From assembly GCA_037783545.1 (NCBI GenBank), contig JBBELK010000011.1, positions 1,652,068-1,716,067 of the forward strand: a stretch of DNA of 64,000 nt, written 5' to 3'. Position 1 is the stretch's first letter, and each line of letters opens with the position of its first letter. The DNA comes from Henricia sp. BOLD:AAB3569 (lineage: Eukaryota; Echinodermata; Asteroidea; Spinulosida; Echinasteridae). Below, piece after piece: positions 40,554-51,243 of the stretch. Below the pieces are notes generated by a model that was not told the DNA's origin, did no database searches, and was given only the letters and a program-made list of their open reading frames with translations. The position numbers and the translations under genes are program-made.

Positions 40554-43500
40554 ATGATCATGTCAAGAGTGCTCCTATTGGTCGTTTTAACCCTCATTAT
40601 TGGCGCCAATGGGCAGCCATTATTTAGAGATGATCTCAAGGAGGCGCCAAGATTCACCTTGAACTTGGATCTGCCCGAGGAGGAACGATGGGCACCCATC
40701 CTCCAACACTGGGATATTGGCCAATATCAGGAGGTCGTCCACCAAGTACTAAGGTATAGTAAAGGCCACATTGTCACCTGCATAATAAACACTTTTCACG
40801 GGCGGCCATTATGGAGCAGTCATGCAGTGTCATGCACGAGTGGGCATCATTCAAAGGTAGACTACATAATTTTCAGTGACCCCACTATTTTTCACGAGTT
40901 GACAAGAAAAACCTAAGTGTTAATAAAAAAAATTGCACCGAACACCACACGATTTTATTTCCGTCCAAAATTGTATTTTGCTTGAGAAATTAACTGAAGA
41001 TGGTTTTCTAAAGTCTTTTGCAAAAGACTTTTTTACCATTCAACTCAACACCAAAACCATCGTAGGAAATTCGTGGCAAAAATCGCACAGTGGGAGGCCC
41101 GCTTTACAGTCGAACTGTTGCATGCGATCCGATCGCTGGCCACATCGTGAGACAGCAGATGAGTTTTTGTTTATTCCAAATAACCACGATGAATAACCTA
41201 TTTCGTTTTACTCCTTAATTATTTGATTTCTTCTAAAACTTTCCATTTTCAGTTCATTTGGCAGCAGTTCCACGGAGAGACTCCTGCAGATGATTGGCAG
41301 TGCAATTCATACATTTCTCCCAGCGCCTTATGCAGGGGAGATGACAGGCATAGCCAAGTATTTTCAACTCGACGTCGGACAAATTGTGATGATCAACATA
41401 TTTTACGATATCACCTCGGCAATGTAAGTATTTCATCATATTTATGGATTTTAACAATTTCTGAAAGAATTTAGTACTTTTATGACCTTGTGTGCAAATC
41501 CTGTGAGGCTGGCTCAATTAAGTTTTCCCAAAAACTAACTTCATATATACCTTTTTCTCTACTAACGGGCTTTTTCTGTTAGATCTAAGAGAATTTATAG
41601 TAGCTGATCATTATCATGCTTTCAAGTTAGACCTTGTGTACAAAATACGAGACTGTTTGAACAAAATTAAGTGTTTCTGGAAAACAAAAATCACTTTTAA
41701 ACATAAGTTTTGGTATTGAATCAAATCCCCACTTAATTCTGATGCTTAAAGTCATGATTAGAAACCTTTTAAAAACAGGAACAGCATTATATAACTAAAG
41801 AATAATGTTGATAAACTGCCTTGTAGAAATTTTAGCCACATAGATGCAGTAATACCTCAGTAACGAACACATCTGGTATTGGTGCCTAATCACCATCGAA
41901 ATAAAACAACCAAACTTGGTATGAGATAAAAATCGTAAGGGCCTTTATATCGGGATTTGAATCCCGATAAGGCCCTTACAATTTTTCTCGCATCCCAAGT
42001 TTGGTAATGCCTTAGAAAACCTTCAAATGCATGGTTTTTGTGTTGAATGAATGGTAAAAAAAAATTCATTTTACGTTTAATCATAGGGGCTGTACGAGCA
42101 TTGTAGCCCAAGACACCAAGGGAAATATCTGGCATGCCCGCAACATGGACTACAGTTTTACAGAACAGTTGAGAAATTTATCATTAGTCGTCGACTTCCA
42201 AAGCAACGGAAAGGTACTAATGTGCCCTTTGCACCAGCGGCCATGATGGGGGCAAGTTGCTACTCATACATGACGCAGTGTATACGGTGACACTATAGGG
42301 GCATTAGAGATGCTTACACCATGTAACGGCGTGTTTACACCGAGCATGGAGGAAGAAACAAAGGAAGCCCCCAGAAGATGCAAAACTAACGACACAGGGT
42401 TTCGCTTTGAATTCTTGGAACACAGGTCAAAGGTAGTTGCCAGGCAGGGCTTTATAAACGTTATCGTTTGACTCGAGATGAAAAATGAAGCCGGTGCCAC
42501 GCAGAATTAGTAGCCCTAAAAGTACCGCAAAACAACTTGTCAATTCCCACGGATATCTACTGAAATAAGCAAAATGTATTTACAGCCCTATTCCCTCCTA
42601 TTTTGTGTTATAAATCTGTTTCTTCGTACTCGTGTCACGATTCCAAACTGTTTTTCTACTCGTGATCTGAGCTTTCCACCAGATACCCGCCCGCGACCTC
42701 GGGCAGTGGTGGCTGCCACCCGATGTCGGTCACTTCGCCCAAAAGCCACTTCGCCCAAAAACCACTTCGCCCAAAAACCACTTCGCCCAAAAGCCACTTC
42801 GCCCAAAAACCACCTCGCCCAAAAACCACTTCGTGCGAAAGACCCAACGAATTAGTCAAGTTTCCTACTGTTTTTGCCCGCTGATTGAGTTCATGATCGT
42901 GACACTTTTCGGGTTCACAAATGAGAAGGTAAAAACAAAGTCACCGCCGACAGCGACCCGGGGGCCGCGCCGGCAAAGACACGCTGACCCAGCGTTCTGT
43001 GTTGGTTTGCGGTCGAGTTGCTACGCGGAAAAGACAAGTTGAGTTTGTATTCGCAAACAATGAAGCGGTATTTCCCGTTTCATTTTTTTCCGGAAAATTG
43101 ATAATACTACCAGGAAGGAAACTAGCCAAGACATGCAATATAGGAATTGTCTCTTCGTTTTTACTAGGTTTGGGCGAAGTGGTTTTTGGGCGAAGTGGTT
43201 TTTGGGCGAAGTGACTTTTGGGCGAAGTGGTTTTTGGGCGAAGTGGCTTTTGGGCGAAGTGGTTTAGGGCGAAGTGGTTCAGGGCGAAGTGGTTTTTGGG
43301 CGAAGTGACTGTAAAGCCTGCCACCAGGCATGCCGGGGCAGATTCGCGTATATGTTCGTGTATCACGTGATGGCTAAAAGAACGCTCCGGTGTAAGTTAA
43401 TTGGTGCATGGAGGAAGAAATTGGTGTTACACGGTGTAAGCATCTCGAATGCCCCTAATCCTAATGTAACTGTCCCCTGTCATGGCCGCCCATGTAAAGG

Positions 43501-46500
43501 GTCTGTACAATAGTAGGCCTAGTAGTATTATTGTAACTTCCACCCCTCTCATGCCTCTTCTTCCAGTCACTTTTGAAGTGGCAAAGTTTTTTGTTCAGGT
43601 TTTGGTTTGCTTTTGTTTTGCCTGTAGACTTTGTACACTGGTACTTTCTTTCTTGGACAAACTGGACTTTACACGGGACAAAGGCCAAATGGCTTCACAG
43701 CATCGTTTAATCAAAGAGGTAATTATAAAATATACTGAAACTTATCAAGAAAATTTTTGTTCTTGTTGTATGCAATATTAAAGCGTTTATGACTGATGAC
43801 AACTATTCCTAAATGTCAATTTCACCTATAGAGCTTCTGCACCAGCGGCCATGACAGGGGGCAGGTTTTCTTATTAAAATAATGTAACAATAGAACCACA
43901 AAGCACCTACTCATGCATGACACACGTTGACAATGTGACTGCCCCCTGTCATGGCCGCCGTGCAAAAGCTCTATTGGTAACCCGAAATTGAGCACGACAT
44001 GCTTGAGTGCCTCTCTATTTGTGAACTGCCAAATTTGACCTTTCTGCTGAAAATAGAAAAACGACATCTTGATAAGTTTCTTTGACTTCCAGTGTATTAA
44101 AGTAAAAACAAAAAGAAACCCTATAATTTGTTAAATAAAACAGATAGCAAGGATCGATTTCAGTGCTTACTTTTTTGTGTAAAGTGTGGGAGAATTAAAT
44201 TAACATGCTGCGTGCGCATGCTTGTAGTAAATATCCATGAAAACGGGACAGTGTCCCCCTTACGTCGTGACACTTCTGAAGCTGATTTTTTTTTATAACT
44301 ACTGGACTTCAGAGAACGATTACCCTTGGCATATAAAGAATATGACCTAATGAATCGAACACCACCTTTATCTGTTGATACTACCCAAAACATAATGAGA
44401 ACGAATAAAAAAACTAGTGCGATCTCCTAAATGCAAGTGTGACATTCTGAAACTTTCGCTCAAAATGGAACAAAAATTTGCTCATAATGTAATTTGAATC
44501 GATAAAATCCAGGTTCAACAGCTGAGTAAAATCAGCAACTATACCTTTTCCAGAAAGAAATGTAATCGCAAGAGTTAAAAATGCCTTGGAGTCTCCCCTT
44601 GCGTCGTGAAACAATTTTCTTGAATATTTTGAAGACTATGCTACCAAGACATGTCTAACCCTTTGTAAATGATTTTGAATATTCTACATTATTTAGAAAT
44701 TGCACAGAAATTTCTTTAAACAATTTTGTTAACTTGAAAAGGCCATTTTTACAAATGCATCAAAATGTCACACTTTGGCTCCTGTTTTAATGGAAATACC
44801 AGTTAACGAGCAAACCATTTTTTACTGGAAATATTTTAAAAAACTTTTTACACGAAGTGTGTGATCACTAATCTTGGAACTGTTTGATTTGCCCTGTAGC
44901 ATTTACATTTTTCTTGGCCAATACAATGTGTGTTTAATGATCATTATCGCCTTAAATAACCATGGTAAGAACTCTGGATGCCGCAATAGGGCGACATTTC
45001 GGGAAGCCTCTCCCCGGGGACCACCGAAATTTCGGCAAGAACCACTCAAAATGACACCTTATTTTTTTACTCAAAGCTTCCAAAAATGGTTACAGACCTA
45101 AGAGAATTGGTTCTAGACCTAATAAAAATGGTTCTCGATTTAAACAAAATGGTTTTTGACCTTAACAAATGATTTTAGAGCGTGTCGCCCTAATATAGCT
45201 TTTTTTTACACACAAATTGTCGCCCTATCTTAGCATCCAGAGTTTTTGTGCAAGCTATAGGCACTTTGCCATAAGTTGCCTCTCTCCACCCAGGAGTACC
45301 TGCAATGGGTACCTGCAAGGGTTGCAGTCTTTGAGCGCTTGTGTCACGCTGCCAGGGCTGCATACTCCCCAGGGAGATGTGCGCTATATAAGATGTCACC
45401 ATTATTATTGTATAACCTTTCATGTAAAATTTATTTTACCAAAAATTATTATTTCCCCCGTTTTTTCATATTCAGAGGAAGGCACCATTGTGGATAATTT
45501 GGCTGAAATCATGTTTGCGTTGATCACAAGGAAGGCATCTTTTACATCGTTTCAGATCAGAAACGTGAGTACTTTAATCATTTTCCTTAACTTGAACTGC
45601 ATTTTACCAGAAAGTATAATTGTGACGGGCTCTAGGAAAATGAGTCACAAGTCGCGCTGGCTAGTATTCTTTTTGCGACCATAAAAAGAAATCTGTGGCA
45701 TTTCTACGCCCAATAAAATACCTAAACACAAAAGAAATTCCAGGCGTAACACAGACATTCCAGGGGGAACACAGACATTCCAGGCGGTATCTGGGCACCG
45801 CCAGAAATTTCCGTTGTGTTTTGGTATTTTATTGAGCGTAGAAATGCCACAGATTTATTTTTATGGTCGCAAAAAGAATACTAGCCAGCGCGACTTGTGA
45901 CTCATTTTCCTAGAGCCCATCACAATTTAGAAATTCTAATTTTGGTCTTCCCTTTTTTAAATATTTCCATTCTATATATAAACAGAAGAAGAAAAAAAAT
46001 TTCAGTTTTAGATTCCGTTTGGGGGTTTTGATTTTTTGGGGGGGGGGGGGGGGGTGGGGTTAGAGGGGAGTAGGGGGTAGCGGGGTGGGGAGGAATGCGG
46101 GCAGCAGACTGGTACAAAAAAGTGAACATTGACGGTGAATTTATCAATTACTCAAATCTCAATCATTATGAGCACTGTTCAAGTAACTTCAAGAAAAATT
46201 AAGTATGGGTCCCATGTGTCTGGGTCCCCTGATAATACAAGGTCGCAAGGACCTCTTATTAACAGGGTCCGATTGTAAAAAATTTAAAAATATTTAAAGG
46301 TTGATTTTTAAATCATCAAATTTAAACATTTTCAGAAAACTCTTGTCGCAATACTGGTTGACTGTACGCTTGTGCACATAAAGGTTTTCTCATGTTGTGA
46401 AAATAGGTTTAATTTGTTAATTAATAAATTCCCCATATTGTGTGGCCCTAGGTGCTAATGAAGAATGCCTCTTACGACTACGCCGTGAATTACCTGGCCA

Positions 46501-49500
46501 AATACCCCGAGACCACGCCCAACTACTTCATCGTTGGAGGAAGTCGGCCAAAAGAGGGCACTGTCATCACCAGGGACCGCAACAAGGCGGTCGATGTCTG
46601 GCCCCTTGCCCCTGTCAAAGGAAGGTAATTATTGTCTTTTCTTGTATTTTTGATGTTTTGGATGTAAATAAGCTTTTAAATTAAGACACATTATGATTGG
46701 AAAACTTAAAAACAGGAACAGCATTACATAACCAAAGAACAAATGATAAACTGCCTTGTAGAAATTTCAGCCACATAGATGCAGTAATACTTCAGAAAAC
46801 CATAAAAATCCATGCATGTTTTTTGTTGAACGAATAGTAAAATAAATTGTCTGCAGACAATTTTTAAAAAGTTGTTGGCAATTTCGGCAAAATAATTGTG
46901 GTGCTTGTTACCATTGCTATCAACACTTTTAGGCGAGTTTTTCTTGTCATTGACAACTCGTGAAGTAAAATTTTGGGTCACTGCAAATGATGTATTGGGG
47001 CTTTAAGAAGGTGTCTGTACTGGGCATGATTACTGTTTCGGAAATACTTTGGTACAATATGCTTTAGGAACAGCCTTAAATGTTTAGGGGCCATCCAATG
47101 TTGTCGACATTTTCGTAGTTTTACAAAGAGTAGTATTTTTTAAAGACCCCCTCTCTCTTCTCAAAGTACTGATCAGTTTTTGTCACTACCCATCCTGAGA
47201 TCTCAGGGAATTTCCACTCTGCAAAGCGACGTGACAATACCCTGAGGAAATACACGCAAATCTGTGGAGCGAGCCGGCTGTTGTCTTGAGCCAACTCACG
47301 CCCGAGTCATTTTGATGTAATTTAATCAATTCGGTCATGTTATGCCGAAAAGAAACAATTTTTATACTTTCCAGAAATTGTATTGGGTTCCGTTCCTTAT
47401 GACTGTCCCATTCCTACCAAACTTTCAAACGACGAACCTTATTTACTCCGCAGTTTTTCAAATTAATAACAGGGATGCATGCTGACGAATGTAATGGAAC
47501 GGATTCCCCAGTATGCTTTAAATAGCAGCCAATCGCCGACGCGGACAACGGCCAGCATTACCGAGTACATGTATCACATGCATGCACGGTGTTTACAGTC
47601 TGCGCGCGTTACATTTGAATGCCTGCAATCGTGCTGCATAATACACTGCAAGCGTCCTGATTGGTCCAGCAGAGGCGACAAGATTTCTGTCGCTAGTCCC
47701 ACCGCCAAATGGGGCCTTTTTCAACAGGGCCACTGTACGCAGGAGTTAGGGAGTGCGTTAAAGGGGCACTGTTGCAAGAGGATGGTCACTACCATGAAAT
47801 GTCAACAATTTACAGTGCATGTAAAGTCTTACATGGCCCTTGACCTCACTCCCCCCCCCCCCCCCCACCCCCCCCCCCCCCCTTCCTACGCTTTGTAGAA
47901 CCGTTAAAATGTTGACAACTTTGTACGCCCCTTACAAACCTGTTGAATTGTTCATTCATGTAGGTGGTACGTTCTGGAGACAAACTACGACCGCTGGAAG
48001 CCTGCACCCAGTAACGATAACAGACGGTAAGTGAGGCTGACTAACGAAGTGCCATGGCCGAGGGTTTTGAGGTATTGAATTAGACTTTGTTTAATTCTTA
48101 TGGTCGTAGGTTCCTGAGATTGCCTGAGAAACCTAGATTATGAGATTGCCTGGTTTTGGCCCGAACAGTTCTTCAGACACCCTGTATAAAGATTTTGGAC
48201 TTTTTCCCCCTTCATTAGGGGCGCAGCTACGAAAGCGATGGATGCCATCGGTGCCGAAGCCATTGACTTGAATGGACTCCTCAATGTGCTGTCCGTGCAT
48301 CTGGTTTGCAGCTCGTAAGTTTCCAAATAGTCCAATCAGTAGCCTACGGTCAATTACAGTTTCAGTAAACGGGGGCGGGTTAGGGGTGCAGCTACAAAAG
48401 CAATGGATGCCATCGGTGCTGAAGCCATTGACTTGAATGGACTCCTCAATGTGCTGTCCGTGCATCTGGTTTGCAACTCGTAAGTTTCCAAATAGTCCAA
48501 TCAGTACGGTCAATTACAGTTTCAGTAAACGGGGGCGGGTTTGGCTTTTGGTTAAGGGTGGGGTTGTGGGTTCTACTGTGTGCCGAAAACATTCCATGCT
48601 AGGCCTATAGGGGGTCTGGAAAAAATAATAATAATGACTTTCTTCTGCAATCTAAGGCACCTTGGGGTCTTTTTAAAGGTTTCAGGAGGGATTTTTTTAA
48701 TGCAATATTTTATTTATTTGTTCGTAAAACATTAGTTCCCCGCTTAAGGGTGGGGTTGCAACACCCTCAATGCCCCTCCAGATCCGCAACTGGTAATAAT
48801 AAAAATCACATGCCAACTCTTTGCTTTTAGTTTTGCTTTTAGTGAACAGGCCCGAAAGAATCCCATAGTTAAGGGTTTGCCGCTTGTGCGCGGCCTATCG
48901 CGACGCGCAAAACGTTTTGAGCTGGGTCAAAGTTCAAAATTGTTGAACTTTGACCGCGGTGCGCTGACCTTTTCAACGCGCAGCCAATGAGGTATCAGAG
49001 AAGCCCCAAGTTACCAGAGTGGAATTTTCTATTTTGGAATAATCGGCGATTGGGAGCTCATGCAATGCGGTGAGCGCAGCGCAAAAGTGTGATTTTTTTC
49101 CGCGATAGTGTGTATCCGCCTTTACAGTTTGTGTTGTCAGTTCTATCTATGTGGAACTACTGAACTTTTCCTAAGGAAGTAACTATCCAAAGTTGTCAAC
49201 ATTTTCACGGAACTTACTACAAAGCGTACAGGAAGTGGGAGGGTGGTCGTGGGCCGCGTATGACTTTAAGTGCACTGTAAAATGTTGACATTTCATGGTA
49301 GTGACAAAAAATGTTGAAAGGAGTATTTTTGGGGGGAGGGGGAAGGGGTCTTGAAAAATACTACGCTCTGTAGAACCGTGAAAATGTTGACAATTAGACG
49401 ACTCCTAAATACGTTCATGTGTGTTCTGTACATTTTGCAAAGTGAAGGTTTTGCAAAATTTGTTCTTGAATTTTCTTCAAATTTTCTTCCAGGCGCACTG

Positions 49501-49565
49501 TGTACACAACTCTTATGAGTGCTGCTGATCCGTCAAAATACGTCACCTACATACGTAATTGTTAA
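40554..49565 (+). CDS. NAAA: N-acylethanolamine-hydrolysing acid amidase-like
   Basis: Nine exons: 40554-40753, 41253-41423, 42087-42213, 43628-43718, 45476-45564, 46452-46624, 47964-48026, 48219-48314 and 49493-49565, phases consistent throughout. The first ATG pair is at 40554 and 40560. A signal peptide (VLLLVVLTLIIGANG) is followed by LNLDLPEEERW. Exon 3 starts GCTSIVAQD, whose cysteine is the nucleophile exposed by autocatalytic cleavage in this lysosomal family, and continues HARNMDYSF. Later features are TLYTGTFFLGQTG, YFIVGGSRPKEG, VITRDRN, WYVLETNYDRW and YTTLMSAADPSKY, ending IRNC. The spacing after ARNMDY and the short C-terminus match NAAA rather than acid ceramidase. Expected chemistry is hydrolysis of fatty-acid ethanolamides. 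A second copy of exon 8 lies at 48384-48479. Confidence 0.93.
41879..42012. mobile_element. Foldback element with reduced tRNA-like core
   Basis: Palindromic around GGGATTTGAATCCC. The arms hold ATCGTAAGGGCC/GGCCCTTACAAT and ACCAAACTTGG/CCAAGTTTGGT. The outer flank GGTGCCTAATCA matches the family of tRNA-like pieces at 25004-25255. It lies in NAAA intron 2. Confidence 0.6.
42731..42835 (+). repeat. Short CTTCGCCCAAAA array, about 6.5 units
   Basis: Period 16. It begins after GATGTCGGT, the same left boundary as the array at 313 (GATGTCGAT). Confidence 0.85.
43171..43310 (-). repeat. Short CTTCGCCCAAAA array, about 9 units, inverted
   Basis: Ends in GGGCGAAGTGACTGTAAAGC, the same boundary as the long arrays (GCGAAGTGACTGTAAAGC at about 1458 and 6240). 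Confidence 0.85.
43827..43974. mobile_element. Foldback MITE (GCGGCCATGACAGGGGGCAG)
   Basis: Inverted ends of about 40 bp around a 70-bp centre, in NAAA intron 4. Related but diverged sequences lie at 1722-1765, 31270-31330 and 51003-51112. Confidence 0.75.
44970..45245. mobile_element. Inverted-repeat element (AACTCTGGATGC ends)
   Basis: The left end AACTCTGGATGC with AATAGGGCGACA is mirrored at the right by TGTCGCCCTATC and GCATCCAGAGTT. It lies in NAAA intron 4. Confidence 0.7.
45250..45415 (+). mobile_element. SINE 3' portion
   Basis: Ends in GATGTGCGCTATATAAGATG followed by CACCATTATTATTG, a 3' end commonly seen in tRNA-type SINEs. The head is not recognisable. Confidence 0.5.
45618..45927. 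mobile_element. Near-perfect palindromic element in NAAA intron 5
   Basis: Arms of about 120 bp (starting GGGCTCTAGGAAAATGAGTC on the left) are almost identical in inverted orientation. A short centre contains ACACAGACATTCCAGG repeated twice. Confidence 0.8.
46700..47007. repeat. Dispersed repeat copy
   Basis: Same family as 10730-11010, 39719-39800 and 41820-42080. It ends in GGGTCACTGCAAATGATGTA and GGGGCTTTAAG. It lies in NAAA intron 6. Confidence 0.55.
47847..47882. repeat. C-rich tract
   Basis: An almost pure cytosine run broken by one A, inside the short MITE-like repeat at 47797-47925. Its length may be unreliable in the assembly. Confidence 0.8.
48384..48479 (+). other. Duplicated NAAA exon 8 (copy b)
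   Basis: 96 bp, same length and phase (2-2) as exon 8a at 48219-48314, separated from it by 69 bp. Five substitutions separate the copies, four of them synonymous. The donor (CTC/GTAAGT) is conserved. The upstream flank is a copy of the intron following 8a, so the acceptor GGGCGGGTTAG has no good polypyrimidine tract. It could be skipped, included or be an inactive pseudo-exon. Confidence 0.88.
48555..48785. repeat. Dispersed repeat copy
   Basis: Pairs with 13094-13385. It lies in NAAA intron 8. Confidence 0.55.
49187..49310 (+). repeat. Short MITE-like repeat (GTTGTCAACATTTTCACGG family)
   Basis: Runs from CCAAAGTTGTCAACATTTTC to AATGTTGACATTTCATGG in the last NAAA intron, followed within 90 bp by a partial inverted copy. 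Confidence 0.65.
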
Positions 49566-49832
49566 AATGAAAAAAAGGGGGAAAAAAACGAATTTCATGT
49601 CCAATTTCATGGCATTAACTAGAAAATATTGTAAAATATTGCCTCGTAGTGAAATATTTTTTGGTAAAATTACCAAGCAATATTTTTTTGCTAGACACAC
49701 TATGAACATCTAACAATGGAAATTGGGCACACACCATTGTTACTAACAATGGGGTTACAATGAACATGTACATGTTTTTGCTCATAGTGACAGCACCATG
49801 AATTTTGCCATATTTAGCAATCTAAAAGTACC

Positions 49833-49838
49833 AATAAA
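49833..49838 (+). promoter_or_regulatory. Possible NAAA polyadenylation signal
   Basis: AATAAA about 270 bp after the NAAA stop codon. It is the first canonical hexamer seen downstream. Transcript data would be needed to confirm use. Confidence 0.4.
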
Positions 49839-51243
49839 ATTTATCATTAACTTTGAAATATCTTTAAAAGTATTTACCTAAACAACTCTTTGTAAAATGT
49901 TATGTTTTCTAACGGCCATCGGGAAAATTTGTTAAATTTTAAGAAGCAATATATACTATATACAAATTTGTGGCCATGTGTGATTTATACTTATTCAGCA
50001 CCAATCGTTACAGTATTCATGTATTATGATCAAACACCAAAAATGTTTCGAGTAGATTACCATGTACGGACACCCAGGATCAACCGTGTAAAACAAAACA
50101 ATTTATGATAAAAATGCAAAATTAAAAGAAGAAAAAATCATGATTTTCCTCTTTTAAATTTTTTTTACCAAAATTAAAATTAAAAAAATCCTTGGACTTT
50201 TTAGTTTTCCCATAGGTTTAGTGCATGGGGTCCCGTCTCAGTGGGTGTTCGTGCATGGTGAATTTTCCCAACTTAATTTAAAAAAAAAATTTCATGCAAA
50301 ATTACTAATCACATTTTCATTTGTACTATAATTTTGTGAGATTTTGACATACATGGTACTAAGATTTCAAAGCTAGATCCGATTTTGTTTTTAAATTAAT
50401 AATGTGAAGTTTGTATTCCCGCTCAAATCAAATCGAAGTGAAGTTATGTCTGTTATACGATTTTGAGTTGATTTTGTTCTGACTAATTATAACTTCCTTG
50501 AGATAAAATGTTCTGTTACGTTAGTTTTCGCTTTTGTTTTTTTGAATTATTTAGGCATAGTTTGTACAATTGTTTCAGCCGATGACGATCAGTATTGTGA
50601 CATAATTTGAGAATGCATAGCTTTAAATGTGGGGTTTAAATAGGGCTTGGGTGCAAGTTATACAATGTCGTGACCAAAGCGGGTGCCTTATGGCAAATAA
50701 CTTGTGTCCAGTTTGGTTAAAATGCATTGGCGAGATGCCAGAGATTGCATATTGTTTAATTAGCTCTAATTCGCTAAGTTAATTAACGTTAATTTTAAAC
50801 ATGTTTTTAAAGCTATTGTTCTTATTCTTGTAAGCTGCATAAGTTGCATGATTTAAAAACCTTTCGTTGTTTTAACTAACTGCCTCAATTATTATTTTTT
50901 TTTAAATACTTTTATTTGTCTTATAAGCAGTATTTTTTAAAAAAAATCTTGATTGTATTTAACTCACTGTGTTGCCTCGTCTGCTATTCCACGCCCCACA
51001 AGACTCTTCGAGCTGGTGGCCATGACGGGGTACAAGGTTTCATATTGAAATGATGTGACAGATCCATAATGTGCTATATTCGTCATGGCCGCTCGTGCAA
51101 AGAGTTTACTGTATTATAGGGATGGGAATTTACGGATAATTCAGAAACCGGTTTGTAATTCTTTTATAATGCATAAATGTCTGCATTATATTCCTTAAAA
51201 AAGTGCCAGTAAATGAATAAACTGTCGGCATTAAAAGCCCTCG
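49839..51243. other. AT-rich intergenic
   Basis: No gene is seen. A diverged foldback element of the GCGGCCATGAC family lies at 51003-51112. The remainder leads into the satellite. Confidence 0.45.

Larger units (their letters stand above)
42222..43513. mobile_element. Compound foldback element in NAAA intron 3
   Basis: The outer arms are inverted copies: 42222-42350 (GCGGCCATGATGGGGGCA, then GGGGCATTAGAGATGCTTAC) and 43405-43513. Inside lie two shorter inverted arrays of the CACTTCGCCCAAAA unit, 42731-42835 and 43171-43310, facing each other across about 335 bp. The outer arm resembles the 43827-43974 element; the inner arrays are the 16-bp minisatellite family. Confidence 0.65.

Noticed and set aside
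40554-49565. Acid ceramidase (ASAH1) instead of NAAA
   Set aside because: The short spacing between ARNMDY and the following strand, and the C-terminus ending soon after YIRN, fit NAAA. The cysteine-containing C-terminal extension of acid ceramidase is absent.
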